A stretch of DNA of 64,000 bases. Source: Chrysophaeum taylorii. Lineage: Eukaryota; Sar; Pelagophyceae; Pelagomonadales; Pelagomonadaceae. The notes under the pieces were generated by a model, which saw only the letters and a list, made by a program, of their open reading frames with translations, had not been told where the DNA came from and searched no databases. Shown here one piece after another: positions 33,226-44,447 of this stretch. The stretch is from assembly GCA_029834535.1 (NCBI GenBank), contig JAQMWT010000435.1, positions 1 through 64,000 of the forward strand. Direction: 5' to 3'. The position numbers were made by a program, and so were the translations under genes. Within the stretch, counting starts at the first letter, position 1; every line of letters begins with the position of its first letter.

Positions 33226-33600
33226 ATCAGGAAACATTTTCGACGTCGACTGCGAAAGCGGGGGTGGGGTCCGCCGAAACGACCAGACGGTGCGACCCAC
33301 CGCGAGACAGCCTACTTCGTTACTTCGTTCATTCCTTTCTATGGTCGTTCGCCCATTCATTCGCTCGTTCGTTAACTAGGCGGTCCTGAACAGTAAGCTA
33401 GGTGTCGTTCACTACGCAGAAAGCGCTGGCATGTCCTGGGCAACCGAGTTAGTCAGTGATTTTGGCTTGGTGGGTCGCATTCTATGACTCGTGGGTTATT
33501 AGTGATTTCCTTTGTTTTTTTGTTACGCGTTGTTGGTGTCGACCTCGGGCGTTGACTAACAGCGGGCAGCCTAATTTGTTACTTCGCTGGGCGTTTGGGC
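33226..33600. other. Intergenic region, no feature
   Basis: Apart from TTCGTTCATT/CGTTCG-like short repeats near 33330-33375, nothing is recognised. Confidence 0.5.
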
Positions 33601-33859
33601 TAGGGTCGGATAAGAAAACGAGACTAGCCCGCGCCGCAACGACGGGTCCTACAACGCGTGGGCTTTTTCCTTTTTTTGCGTGAGGGGACGAAAGGATGCC
33701 GACTTCACTATGGGGACTAGTTCCATCGCGACGATCTCGCGACGTGGCGGCACATACTGCTTGAGTACAAATGAACATAGCTCAGCGATCCGTTGAGTAT
33801 GTCTTAGTAAAAACTGGAACATAGTTAACGGCTCGTACGAACTTTCTTATCCGACCCTA
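33601..33859 (-). mobile_element. 259-bp MITE with TAGGGTCGGATAAGAAA inverted ends
   Basis: Inverted ends TAGGGTCGGATAAGAAA and TTTCTTATCCGACCCTA. Flanks CGTTTGGGC (33592-33600) and CGTTTGCGC (33860-33868) look like an 8-9 bp target duplication with one mismatch. Same 259-bp length as the copy at 44189 but inverted. The ends and duplication size resemble hAT-type MITEs. Confidence 0.85.
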
Positions 33860-34079
33860 CGTTTGCGCCATCGACCAAACGACCTTGTGCAGATTGACTT
33901 TTAGGTCGGTTCGCTCGCATACAGGACGACAGCTGGGTATTTATTTTGCGCGAGCACCCAGCGAACGGCGCCGCGCTCCGGGCCTGCTCTGCCCTAAAAC
34001 CTTCGAGATTACGCCTAAACCCCCTCTTGTGATTTTCAGAGCGCCCCCTTACACCCACCCCACTCTCATTCTCTCTGCC

Positions 34080-34135
34080 AATCTAAGACTAAGCTGCTTT
34101 GATCAGCGCACGTTCGCTAACCTTTGAGTTTACCC
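34080..34135 (+). mobile_element. Helitron-derived fragment
   Basis: CCAATCTAAG...AAGCTGCTTTGATC(A)GC(A)CG...AACCTTTGAGTTTAC matches an internal block of the Helitron 3' half (compare 10211-10258 and 60726-60775). Confidence 0.6.
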
Positions 34136-34183
34136 TCTTGTGATTTTCACCAGGTTCTACAGCTGTCTGAAGAAGGTGGAATT

Positions 34184-34933
34184 ATGCTCCAACGGGTGTT
34201 CAAGTCGGGTGGCGCCAAGCTCTCGGTGGTGGCTTCACGCAGCAAGTTCACGCTTCCTGACCTGCCGTGCGTGCGGCGTCCCGGGGCGCAGTAAGCCTCG
34301 CCACAGGTACGGTTATGGCGAGCTCGCACCAGTCATCTCCGGCGAGATCATGGAGCTGCACCACTCAAAGCACCACAATACCTACGTCACGAACCTCAAC
34401 GTCGCGGCCGAGAAGCTCGAGACTGCGACGGTTCGTTTGGTGCCTTGAGACGCGTCGTGACGCCGGATTAACAGGCGGCGGGTGACATCACGGGGATCAT
34501 CGCCGCGCAGAGCGCCATCAAGTTCAACGGCGGCGGCCACCTCAATCACACCATCTTTTGGCAGAACCTCGCTCCGCCTGCCAAGGGCGGCGGCGCGCCG
34601 CCGACGGGCGCGCTGGCGGCGGCGATCGACGCGCAATTCGGCTCGCTCGAAGAGATGCAGAAACGACTGAGTGCCGTGACCATCGCCGTCCAAGGTTCGG
34701 GCTGGGGCTGGTTGGGCTACGACAAGGCCAACAAGAAGCTCGCCCTCGCGACCTGCCCGAACCAAGACCCCCTTGAGGCTACAACAGGTCTTGTTCCGCT
34801 CTTTGGCATCGACGTTTGGGAGCACGCGTACTATTTGGACTACAAAAATGTCCGCCCGGACTACGTCAACGCCATATGGAAGATCGCTAACTGGGCTGAC
34901 GTCGCCACGCGCTACCAAGCCGCTTCGGCCTGA
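34184..34933 (+). CDS. SOD2: Mitochondrial Mn superoxide dismutase, 3 exons
   Basis: Exons 34184-34266, 34307-34430 and 34475-34933 (666 nt, 221 residues); introns of only 40 and 44 nt. The N terminus [20 protein letters not shown] is a typical mitochondrial presequence. The mature protein begins [15 protein letters not shown] across intron 1. Metal ligands lie in [23 protein letters not shown] and [24 protein letters not shown] carries the Gln position typical of the Mn form. It dismutates superoxide in the mitochondrial matrix. Confidence 0.95.
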
Positions 34934-36030
34934 GCTCATCGAACCTCGCCTTCTCTTGTTACGCACGCACGTGCAAGGCTAGCAGGGTTCAGAAGGGGAT
35001 CTTAGCGCGACGTCCGAGGTCACCGTGTGATTCTCCGTACCCCTTACGCCACCTGCTTTTTTACTGAGAAATGCTATCAGGCCCCACGTGCCGGAACCCC
35101 AAATGCAGAAATTCCCGGCGCACAATGGCCAAGCCGTCAAACTCTCACCCATCCTTCGCGAGCCTATCGAGTCAGGCTGTGCGGCAGATTGCGTGAGTGC
35201 GACTGATGGATTAGTCCGCTTCGAAATCTTTGTTCGTTGGAAGCGGCGGCGGCAGGAACGTAAGAAATATATTTAGGAGGAGAAGGCGGGGCACGCGCGG
35301 GGCGGTGCGTTCGTAGACTTTGCCAGAAGTCTTTGGTGACAGGGATTGGTTTTGGAGGTAAGAGAATACTGATAGGTTTGTTGCTGCGGCTTCGTGATCG
35401 AGACCTGAGCTCACTTGGTGAACTCACTAAGATTGGGGATTCCAGAAGGCTTTTGTGCGCTTGCCAAACCTTAAAACATTCGTGGACTTGCTTTCGCTTC
35501 TGCCCTTCTTATGACCTTCATCTTTTAACCCTATACCTTTTTCCGCCAATCTAAGCTGCTTTTATCAGCGCACGCTCGGCCCTTTAACCTTTGAGTTTAC
35601 CCCTAAATTTTTTGCCGAAACGTGCTTTCTACATGGCGGATCACCTTTAACTTACTGATCTGCACAGATGCCTATGGTGTTTTGATTGCTCGTGTTTGTA
35701 TTTCGAAACGGACGCTGAGGATGGAGACACGGGCTATTTTGATCGTGCTACAGAGCGCACTCGTTGTCTTCTTCCGGTGTGACGACGTCAACGAGACCAT
35801 TATATGTGTGCAAGTGTGTCAGTATGATATTTGTCTCCGCCGGAATGTCGAGCTACCATAGATAAACCCGAAAATAGATAAACTACAAAGAAGCCTGAGG
35901 CTTAAAAAGGAGATACAATATCACGAGGCACCAAATGTACCAACCTTCTTTTTTTTTTGTGCGAAGACGAGTAGTTGCGTTTTTGGTGAGGTGCCCAGAG
36001 TTCGCATCGTTGAATCTCGCGATGCCGTTG
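34934..36030. other. Intergenic region with a Helitron-derived fragment
   Basis: A copy of the CCAATCTAAGCTGCTTTTATC...CCTTTGAGTTTACCCC block lies at about 35543-35606. Otherwise AT-richer sequence with no recognised gene. Confidence 0.5.
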
Positions 36031-36705
36031 TTATCGATTGAGCTGCAAAGCGAAGAGCGCGACGGTTGCCACCAAGATGATGGCGATCGAGGTAGAAGAC
36101 GCGTACATTGAGAGAGCCGCACTGCAATCGCCGAGCCCTTGGAAACGCGTATGTCCCTTGTTGTACTCGTGGCGCGGACACATAAAATCGCCGAGCCTGC
36201 AGTCCCAGACACCGCAGATGTCGAGCTCCTCGCAGAGAATTCTCCCAGAATTTTGGAGACAGAACTCCCCCTTTCGGCTAAAAACCACGTCCGATTCGCT
36301 TGGCGAGAGCTCGAGGCAGTCGCACCCTGATTGGCGCATGGCCTCAATGTGGAGAATGTCGCTGTCGATGCAGTATGTGCTACACATGCTCTCGTGAACG
36401 GCATATGCGTGGACGTCACCGTGCCTGCCAGCGATGTCGACCTTGAGTTGAGTCATCGATCTGCGACACAGCTTTGTCGCTTTCTCCATGACGATTCCAA
36501 ACGACATCGTGTAGTCAGTGTAGATGACGGCCTGAGTCAAGCCCCAAAACCCAATCTCGCGGTCGACCGACAACAGCTGGTTTGTCTCCTCGGCGTAATT
36601 CGTGTAGTCGCTATCGTACCATTCCGCGTATCGGGTCAGATTGCATTCCGCCAGGCTCGGTGCCGCCAGCAAAGTCCCACCCAAGACGACGGCGAAACTT
36701 CGCAT
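36031..36705 (-). CDS. Secreted Cys-rich protein with C-terminal hydrophobic tail
   Basis: 224 residues counting from MRSFAVVLGGTLLAAPSLAE, a clear signal peptide (the frame is open further upstream but has no better start). The mature part contains about a dozen cysteines (CSTYC, CDCLEL, CLQNS, CEELDICGVWDC, MCPRH) and ends in a hydrophobic segment IAIILVATVALFALQ preceded by small residues, as in GPI-anchored proteins. Divergent from the coiled-coil gene with 60 bp between start codons. Family unknown. Confidence 0.65.
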   Translation of the reverse strand: MRSFAVVLGGTLLAAPSLAECNLTRYAEWYDSDYTNYAEETNQLLSVDREIGFWGLTQAVIYTDYTMSFGIVMEKATKLCRRSMTQLKVDIAGRHGDVHAYAVHESMCSTYCIDSDILHIEAMRQSGCDCLELSPSESDVVFSRKGEFCLQNSGRILCEELDICGVWDCRLGDFMCPRHEYNKGHTRFQGLGDCSAALSMYASSTSIAIILVATVALFALQLNR

Positions 36706-36765
36706 GATGCGACGTGACGTCAGCAGCATCGTATCTTGACGATATCGTGCGTAATAAATAAGGCG

Positions 36766-39402
36766 ATGGTCGCCTTGGATGTGGAGAAGCTCCGGGCGTC
36801 GCTCGCAGCAAATAAGGAGGAAAAAGTGCGAGTATTCGCATCCAACCAAGACACGCAAATCTTGCTGTTAATGGGTGCCTTGGAGGCATTAGTCTCGGGC
36901 CAGCAAAAATTGGTCGAGCGAGTGGAGGAATCGGACCGGCGCACGAAGGAACGGTTCGCAAGCATTGAGAAGCAGCTAGCGGCGACGACCGGACGGCTCG
37001 CAGATTTGGCGAATGAGGAGCGACAGGCCGAGACGATGACCGCGGCGACGCTAGAAGACGTCGAGCAGCGCCTGGGTATGGTAACAAAGCAGGTCGACAA
37101 CGTAGTCGCCGCGCTCAAGGTGGGCAAGCAGGTGCGGAAGAGGGCGATGCACTCCGTGAACAATTGGGTCAAGAACCACAACGCAATCGAGAGGAACCGC
37201 GACCGCGGGATCGCGTTATTTCAGCGGCGGGTCAGGGAACATTGCGAGAGATTACGGAAGCGGAAGAAAATCGACGAGGCCTCGAACGGCCAAATAGCAA
37301 CCCGAAACGCGGAGGAGATCCCGCAATATAAGATGCCGAGCCCAACTCTCTGGCGAAAGCCGTCTGAGGGTGTGATAGCAGAATTGGACGATATGATCGA
37401 CGACGGGACGACGACGGCCAACTTGTTTGAACTCGAACAGGTTTTGACGCAAAGGCTGGACATGCTAGAACAGAAGACGGTGGACCTAGAGCGAGGCAGC
37501 GCTACGCTTGAAAAGGCTGAGAATCCATTCGAGGAGAAGATCTCCCAGATTGTGGTGCCCCTCGCCGAGCGGACGGCCAGAGAAATACTTCAAGAGCAGA
37601 TGAAGCAGGACTTTGATGGGGGAACATCGGTGCTTGAAATACGGAGAGACTTGAACGCCGTGACGCGCTTTGCAGATGAGATGCAAAAGCGCTGTGAGAA
37701 GGCGCTGATCGCAGCGGACGCGTCTCGAGCCCTGAAACGAAAGGTGCGGACCGAGGAGGCGTCGGCGCGAGTCGCGTGTCTCGAGACATTGCACGCGTTG
37801 CGCAACGCCATAGCGGCGCGCCGCGCTATGCAGCAAGATGAGGCGGTCAATAATTTGGAACTCTTCTTCAGATATGCCGAAACCATCGTCGGTAGCGCCG
37901 TCCAAGGTATGGCCAACATTCGCACGAAATTCGAAGAGGACGACGAAATCGACGAATTGCCTGCGTCCACTTTGCTCAGATTGCGCGTCCTGGCGTCTCT
38001 CCTAGACGGTGCACTCGATTTCGAACCGCTGCGGGAGACCAAGTTCGGGCATGAAACCGGCCGTTTGGTGAATATTGGCACCGGAGGCGAACCGACTTCC
38101 CGGGGCCCCATCGAAGCGGTGACCTGGGACGAGGCTCTGCGGCAGGGCCTAAAAGGCATCATCCCGTTGATCGATCGTCACGTTTCGCCATCGCTCGCCT
38201 ACTTGGACGTCGTGCGCATGCGCGCCGAGTTTAACGGTCTCCCGATCAACGGCGAGTTCGACGCGCTCTCGAATGATGCCAAAGAAGAGCGCAACGACCT
38301 AGAAGAGCCCGGGTCGTCGTCATCGCCGTCGTTGTCATCTTCGAGGTATTCAGTCGGCACAAACGAAGTTTGTTTGACGCTCGACGAGCCTTGGCGTCTC
38401 TCCGAACACACTTCCGAAGTCCTCCGCGCCTCGGGCCTCGACTTCTTCTTCTTTGCAAAAGAAAGCGACCTTACGATCTGCCTGCGCAAACACGCCGATC
38501 TCGCAGGCTACCATGGTGATGCACTGGCCGCAGCCCGTGGCATTGCCAAGGACGCACAGCGACATGCCGCCTCGCTCGACGCGGCCATTCAAGAACTTGT
38601 TGCCCAAATGCAGCACGGTTTTGCCAGTCGCGAAGACTACGCCAAGGTCGAGCGAGCGCTCGCGCAGCTTGGAGACCGGCTCCGCTCCGCAAAAGACGAT
38701 ATCGACAACCAGCGCGCTCAGTCCCACGAGTGCGCCGACCATCTCCTCAAGCTTGCAGATCAGGTTCGCGCAGCCGCGACGAGGTCGCCTAGTTACAATC
38801 GTCTCGAGAAAATTCTCGAGCGCAAGGCGGACGTGAACGATGTCCTCGACCTTAAGGGTCGCCTAAGCGACGTAAACGCATTTCACGAGAAGAAGCTGAG
38901 TCAAAACGGCGAGGCTCACAACAATCACCGCACCTCGAGCGAGTTTGCCACGTTCGTCACCAAGTGCCTCGCTTGCAACCGCCCGTTCAGCGACGTCGAC
39001 ATAGCGCCGAGACCAAACCCCCCGCCGCTCGTTGTGCCTCCCGGAGCGCTAGTCGCACCTGGCGCCCGCGTCCCCTCCATCATGCCGCCCTCTGCGGGCG
39101 GCGTCGTGCCAGGGAGCGTCGGTGCTTGCGTCGAGATGCACCCGACACAACGCGACGACAAAGGCGCGACTGTCCTGTCCACTTTCGCGAGCCAGAAAGC
39201 GCACAAGGTCTACGAGTCGCCCCCCAAAAAGACAATGTCGCTCCAGTTCGACGGTGTCCAGGATAGTAACGTCATCATCAGCCGAGCAGGTGCCAACAGA
39301 CTGATGCCGCTCTCTTCAAAGCGCGCCGCTGCCGAGCAGAAACTGCTTCATCTGTCCAAGGGCCAGCCACCTCCAAGCATGCTCGCAGAACACAATAATT
39401 AA
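36766..39402 (+). CDS. Large coiled-coil protein (intact copy of a duplicated gene)
   Basis: About 878 residues from MVALDVEKLR (an in-frame Met at 36736 would add 10). Long heptad-rich stretches, for example ALVSGQQKLVERVEESDRRT near residue 50, a run at about 230-300, and RLRSAKDDIDNQRAQ near 650. A TKCLACNRPF motif near residue 740 is followed by a Pro-rich tail. The ending in a CxxC(x)RP element after coiled coils faintly recalls cilia-associated DUF4795-type proteins, but this is weak. Its 3' half is duplicated at 41998-43425 plus 45615-45750, where it is broken. Confidence 0.75.
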   Translation: MVALDVEKLRASLAANKEEKVRVFASNQDTQILLLMGALEALVSGQQKLVERVEESDRRTKERFASIEKQLAATTGRLADLANEERQAETMTAATLEDVEQRLGMVTKQVDNVVAALKVGKQVRKRAMHSVNNWVKNHNAIERNRDRGIALFQRRVREHCERLRKRKKIDEASNGQIATRNAEEIPQYKMPSPTLWRKPSEGVIAELDDMIDDGTTTANLFELEQVLTQRLDMLEQKTVDLERGSATLEKAENPFEEKISQIVVPLAERTAREILQEQMKQDFDGGTSVLEIRRDLNAVTRFADEMQKRCEKALIAADASRALKRKVRTEEASARVACLETLHALRNAIAARRAMQQDEAVNNLELFFRYAETIVGSAVQGMANIRTKFEEDDEIDELPASTLLRLRVLASLLDGALDFEPLRETKFGHETGRLVNIGTGGEPTSRGPIEAVTWDEALRQGLKGIIPLIDRHVSPSLAYLDVVRMRAEFNGLPINGEFDALSNDAKEERNDLEEPGSSSSPSLSSSRYSVGTNEVCLTLDEPWRLSEHTSEVLRASGLDFFFFAKESDLTICLRKHADLAGYHGDALAAARGIAKDAQRHAASLDAAIQELVAQMQHGFASREDYAKVERALAQLGDRLRSAKDDIDNQRAQSHECADHLLKLADQVRAAATRSPSYNRLEKILERKADVNDVLDLKGRLSDVNAFHEKKLSQNGEAHNNHRTSSEFATFVTKCLACNRPFSDVDIAPRPNPPPLVVPPGALVAPGARVPSIMPPSAGGVVPGSVGACVEMHPTQRDDKGATVLSTFASQKAHKVYESPPKKTMSLQFDGVQDSNVIISRAGANRLMPLSSKRAAAEQKLLHLSKGQPPPSMLAEHNN

Positions 39403-39699
39403 GACTCGGCGGTCTTTTAACGACGGTGCCTACGTGTTGAAGCCCACCCGCGAGGTGTCGCAAACCGACTCCCGTAACTTGTTGTCCCAGCGCGAGCTTC
39501 CGAGATGTCTTACTGTACACATCACCGTTAGTTTTGTTAGACACGTCGGAATTCGGAGACCCCGTGTGGTGAGGCACTTTTGTGATCGCCTCTGTGCCGC
39601 GGCGGCGGAGTTCGTCGAACACGCAGACAATGCTGTGCCCACTGCAGGGAAGTCGAGGGAATGTCGTCGTCTACGCACCTCAGAAAAATCACGCCTATC

Positions 39700-41567
39700 A
39701 AAACACATTTGCGGAACTATCGCTGCTTCAGTTAAATCGCCATCTGGCGCTTCACTCAACGAGATGAAGCTGGTGTAGTCTTGTGACTCAACCTCTTGCC
39801 CCGTCAAGAGCGCCGCGATGGTGTCGAGCTTCGTCCCCAGCCTGATCTCGAGGTCACAGAGATCGGACTGGAGGGCGTCGATACGGGGCGAGAGTGCCAC
39901 ATCAGTCGAGGAAGAAGAAGAAGAAGAAAAAGAAGAAGAGGGCGGGGAATCATCATCATAATCATCATCGTCGTCGTCGTCGTGTTGTCGCACCGTAGCA
40001 TCTTGGATAATGAGAGTACCCACCTCTTCATCCTCGTAGCGTTTTTCGGCAGCGGGCGGTCCAACAATGCTACGGCCCTTGAAGCGGAAGTACCAGCAGC
40101 TGAGGACGGCGAGGAAGATGACGATGTAATGCAGCACGAATACCCCGACAAATCTGCGAAGCTGGAGACGGTCGGCGTCATCATCCTCGTCGGAGTCTGC
40201 CTTGCTCCTTTTGTCGTAGACTGGTCCAAGTGCTGGGCTCGTAGGGTGTCGAGAGTACCGCCTCCCTCGAGACTCAAAAAATACTCGGCGAGGACCTGTG
40301 TGATGAGCGAGCTGCATTAATGGCGGTAGTCGGCGTAGACGACCTGCGATGAAGGGCTTGGTGGTCTCGACATCACCATCCAAAACACGAAACACGCAGA
40401 AAATATGTGCTCCGAGGCCGTACCCAGCCGCCGTCGGCGTGTGCAATCTCCTCGCCGACGCGCGCAATATGGCACGAGAGTGTGTAGGTGGCGCTGCGAT
40501 ATGCCAGCTCAAAGGTCCAGCGATCGGTGAGGACGGCGTCGCATACTCCGTTGTACACGTCCGTGAACTCGTCGGTCGTCGAGACTTTGAGATGCGGTGG
40601 ATACTCCGGAATCGAGTCGAAGAGGGACTCGGTTCCGTACCCCCTGTGGACGTAGATCTTGGCTCCTTGGTCGATCGCGTCCTCGATGTCGGAAAAGCGT
40701 GCCGACGTCTTGCTCTCCGAGACGAGGACGGCTGCCAGGTTCGCCGTGTACGACGAGATGATGATGCAGGTGGCCAAGGCCCACGACGCACGGAGCACCT
40801 TGCTGGACACGGTAGTGGGCTCGAGACCGCCAGCGGCCGCGACTTGGAGTGTCGCCTTGTGCGCCGAGTCGAACGCGCCCTCGCGTTCGATGTACCAGTA
40901 GGCAAACGCGGTAACGGCCGTCGAAAACACCGTAGCCGCCCACAGCTTGATGGAGAAGGGGTAGGCGAATCGAAAGAAGGTGTGCCTGTTCCTCCAGGGA
41001 TCGTTATCTTTGTCGTCTTCGGTGGTCGTCACGAGCCACCGCGTCATGTCGTATACCGAATACGGCTGGCTGAATCCGTTTGCCGTGCGCTCGGCCGTTT
41101 CCGTCGTCGAGTCGATCGCCACGTCGAAGTCATGTAATTGATATTCTCCACGTATGTCGAGTTCGACGCGCTTTCGTTGGACAGATACAGCTCGTATCGA
41201 ACCCGGCAAGGTTCGCGATCTCCTCTGACATGTTGGCCTGCATTCCCGAGAGTACGCCGTTGGTGTAGTCTATCGCCGCAGTGTCGGAGGATCGGTAGTA
41301 AGCGATAATCGTCAATTTGATGCCGTCCAACCCTTTCTCGAAGTCCCGCTAGCCGGTCGCAATGTCGATCGTCCGATTGCAACTTGTGGCCACTCGCGAG
41401 TCACATTTTAATGATCCTTTTGTTCAGATGAGACTCGCACATGTTGTAACGGTAGTCGGTCCGCCCGGAATCGTCGTTGTCGAAGACGGGCCGCGAGTTG
41501 GCGACGAGGCGCGATGCGCAGGCGACGGTGATCACAAAGAAAATCATGGCGGAACCTCGCGCTCTGG
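39700..41567 (-). pseudogene. Ionotropic glutamate receptor-like gene, copy A (broken)
   Basis: Collinear with the intact copy at 46075-47928. It keeps the signal-peptide exon (MIFFVITVACASRLVANSRP), the first membrane segment, the SSYTANLAAVLV pore signature and the TDRWTFELAYRS part of S2. Lesions visible by comparison: TAG at the GALEF position (41349-41351), a 1-nt loss near 41190, a 7-nt loss near 41140, a TAA in the exon after the intron (40318-40320), and a further frameshift at about 40230-40270. The long frame at 39430-40905 is partly antisense-quality sequence. Confidence 0.85.
39905..39982. repeat. (GAA)n then (ATC/GTC)n trinucleotide tracts
   Basis: Acidic/Ser-coding tracts inside the receptor cytoplasmic tail; shorter in copy B (46290-46330). 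Confidence 0.8.
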
Positions 41568-41997
41568 GGAAAGATTCAATCAAACCTCATATCTTTTCAA
41601 CCAGTGTTTTTTTTCGGCACGCGTGAAGCCAGAGCGACTGCGGTAATAAACGAGCGCGGAGATGATGAGACAGAGATACAATAACAAGGAGGGCTCCGAG
41701 CGACGAGAATCCCCAGTGCGTATCTGCGAACTGGCCGAGGCGGGCAGGGAGGAGGTTCACCACGGGAAAGAATGGAACAGTCTACCCTGGCGGGGGTCTC
41801 CGCGCACGCGCGACGCGCACGCGCGCGAGAGAAAGAGTAAGGGGGATATCGTCTATGCGACGGCGACGACGACGATGATGAGAACGACGCCGAGTCGCAC
41901 GCTGGGGGGGCACGCGGAGGGAAGTTGGAGGTACGCAGGGACGACGACCCACGATGTCGCGTGTGTTAAAAACACAATTTTTGTCGTTGTCTACAGA
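41568..41997. other. 5' flank of receptor copy A and duplication junction
   Basis: 41670-41960 matches 48430-48700, the 5' flank of receptor copy B: shared GGGCTCCGAGCGACGAGAAT, GGCCGAGGCGGGCAGGGAGG and GGGACGACGACCCACGA. Just after 41960 the match stops, and at about 41998 the sequence becomes the middle of the coiled-coil gene (equivalent to 37862), marking the tandem-duplication joint. Confidence 0.75.
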
Positions 41998-43425
41998 AAC
42001 CTTCTTCAAATATGCCGAAACCATCGTCGGCAGCGCCGTCCAAGGTATGGCCAACATTCGTATCGAAGTCTACGAGGACGACGAGATTGACTAATTACCC
42101 ACGTCCGCTCTGCTCAGATTGCGCGTCCTGGCGTCTCTCCTAGACGGTGCACTCGATTTCGAACCCTGCAGTGCGGGAGACCAAGTTCGTGCATGAAACC
42201 GGCCCTGGCCATTTGGCGAGTATTGGCACCGGAGGCAAACCTGCCTCCCGGGGTTCCATCAAAGCGGTGACCTGGGACAAGGCTCTGCGGCAGGGCCTAA
42301 AAGGCATCATCCCGTTGATCCATCGTCACGTTTCGCCATCGCTCGCCCATTTGGATGTCGTGCGCCTGCTTGCCGAGTTCAACGGTCTCCCGATCAACGG
42401 CGAGTTCGACGCGCTCTCGAATGACGCCAAAGACGAGCACAACGACCTAGAAGAGCCCGGATTGTCGTCATCGCCGTCCTTGTCATCTTCGAGGTATTCA
42501 GTCGGCACCAACGAGCTTTGTTGATGCTCGACGTGCCTTGGCTTCTCTCCGAACTCACTTCCGAAGTCCTCCGCGGCTTGAGTCTCGACTTCTTCTGTGC
42601 AAAAGAAAGCGACCTTTACGATCTGCCTGCGTTAACACGCCGATCTCACAGGCTACCGTGGTGATGCACTAGCCGCAGCCCGTGGGATTGCCAAGGATGC
42701 ATACCGCCTCGCTCGACGCGGCCATTCAAGAACTTGTTTCCCAAACGCAGCTCGGTTTTGCCAGTCGCAAAGACTACGCCAAGGTCGAGCGAGCGCTCGC
42801 TCAGCTTGGAGACCGGTTATGCTCGCTCAGCTTGGAGACCGCTTCTGCTCCACAAAAGACGATATCGACCATCAGTGCACTCAGTCCCACGAGTGCGCCG
42901 GCCTTTTTTCCTCAAGCTTGCAGATCAGGTTTGCAGTCGCAACGCTGTCGCCCAGCTACAATCGCATTGAGAAGCTACTCGAGCGCAAGGCGGACGTGAG
43001 AAGATGTCCTCGGCCTAAAGGGTTGCCGAAACGACGTCAACGCCCTTCACATGAAGAATCCGAGGTAAAGCGGCGAGGCTCACAACAATCACCGCACCTC
43101 GAGCGAGATAAATTGGCGCGTTCGTCACCAAGTACCTTGCTTGCAACCGCCCGTTCAGCGACGCCTAAATGGCGCCGAGACCAACCCCCCCGCCGTTCGT
43201 GGTGCCTCACGGAGCGCTAGTCGCACCTAGCGCCAGCGTCCCCTCCGTCATGCCGCTGCGGACGGCGTCGTGCCATAAAGCGTCGGAGCTTGCGTCGAGA
43301 TGCACCCAACACACCGCGACGATAGAGGCGCGACTCTCCTGTCCACCTGCGTGAGCCGGAAAGCGCGAGGCCTGCGAGTCGCCCCCCAAAAAGACAATGT
43401 CGCTCCAGTTCGACGGTGTCCAGGA
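41998..43425 (+). pseudogene. Coiled-coil gene, copy B, 3' half (decayed, Helitron-split)
   Basis: Matches 37862-39263 but carries stops and shifts: ATTGACTAATTACCC at about 42087, inserted bases in FEPCSA (42165), a frame loss near 42520, a partial duplication GCTCGCTCAGCTTGGAGACC near 42796-42840, and several indels after 42600. It stops at GGTGTCCAGGA (43425), where the Helitron begins, and resumes at 45615. Confidence 0.88.
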
Positions 43426-43472
43426 TCCTAACTACTAATCGACAGATGTTTGTTTGTTTTTTGTTTGTCTGT

Positions 43473-44165
43473 TTGTTTGTCTTTAAATGTCGACTGCTAA
43501 GAGGGGGGTGTGTGTGGGGAGCATGAAGGATGTGGGTGGGTGGGGTAGGAGGGATGTGCCTGACGGGCGGAGATAAGTACGCGGGACCTAGTCGGGGTCA
43601 TCGCCGAGTCGTGGGGCAGGCGAAGAGAGGACGGGCCCGCCCGTAGGTCGTACGCATGCTGCCGCCGGACGTATGTGCGACGAAGGGTGACGTCCTGCTG
43701 GGATCGGGCGGCCTGGGTGGGGTTCCCCGAGGCGGCGACATGGGTGAGGGCGGTGAGGGCACAGCGAGCCCGGCCTTTGTTTGTCTTTAAATGTCGACTG
43801 CTAAGAGGGGGGTGTGTGTGGGGAGCATGAAGGATGTGGGTGGGTTTGTAGGGTATGAGGGATGTGCCTGACGGGCGGAGATAAGTACGCGGGGCCTAGT
43901 CGGGGTCATCGCCGAGTCGTGGGGCAGGCGAAGAGAGACGGGCCCCGCCCGTAGGTCGTACGCATGCTGCCGCCGGACGTATGTGCGACGAAGGGTGACG
44001 TCCTGCTGGGATCGGGCGGCCTGGGTGGGGTTCCCCGAGGCGGCGACATGGGTGAGGGCGGTGAGGGCACAGCGAGCCCGGCCTAATGCGTTGGCGATCC
44101 CCCACTCACGGTAGATGCGGCGAGTTTGGGCCGCCTTTGCCTCTGTGAAGTGGGTTTGCGTTTGT
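43473..44165 (+). repeat. ~310-bp tandem duplication inside the Helitron
   Basis: Both units begin TTGTCTTTAAATGTCGACTG CTAAGAGG and continue through CCTAGTCGGGGTCATCGCCG and GGGATCGGGCGGCCTGGGTG. The minus strand of the second unit has about 125 open codons (e.g. RRIYREWGIANALG), possibly a captured gene piece; not identified. Confidence 0.75.
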
Positions 44166-44188
44166 CTTTAAATGTCGACTGCTAAGAG

Positions 44189-44447
44189 CAGGGTCGGATA
44201 AGAAAGTTCGTACGAGCCGTTAACTATGTTTCAGTTTGTACTAAGACATACTCAACGGATCGCTGAGCTATGTTCATTTGTACTCAAGCAGTATGTGCCG
44301 CCACGCCGCGAGATCGTCGCGATGGAATTAGTCCCCATAGTGAAGTCGGCATCCTTTCGTCCCCTCACGCAAAAAAAGGAAAAAGCCCACGCGTTGTAGG
44401 ACCCGTCGTTGCGGCGCGGGCTAGTCTCGTTTTCTTATCCGACCCTG
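44189..44447 (+). mobile_element. 259-bp MITE with CAGGGTCGGATAAGAAA inverted ends
   Basis: Perfect 17-bp inverted ends CAGGGTCGGATAAGAAA / TTTCTTATCCGACCCTG... (the left end reads AAGAAAG, the right GTTTTCTT). Flanking direct repeat CTAAGAG at 44182-44188 and 44448-44454. The uninterrupted site GACTGCTAAGAGGGGG is visible three times nearby (e.g. 43490, 43797, 44498). Confidence 0.9.

Noticed and set aside
39430-40905. 491-codon frame as an intact second receptor exon
   Set aside because: Comparison with copy B shows that it changes frame relative to the receptor, and its first about 150 residues are a non-coding frame of exon 2.
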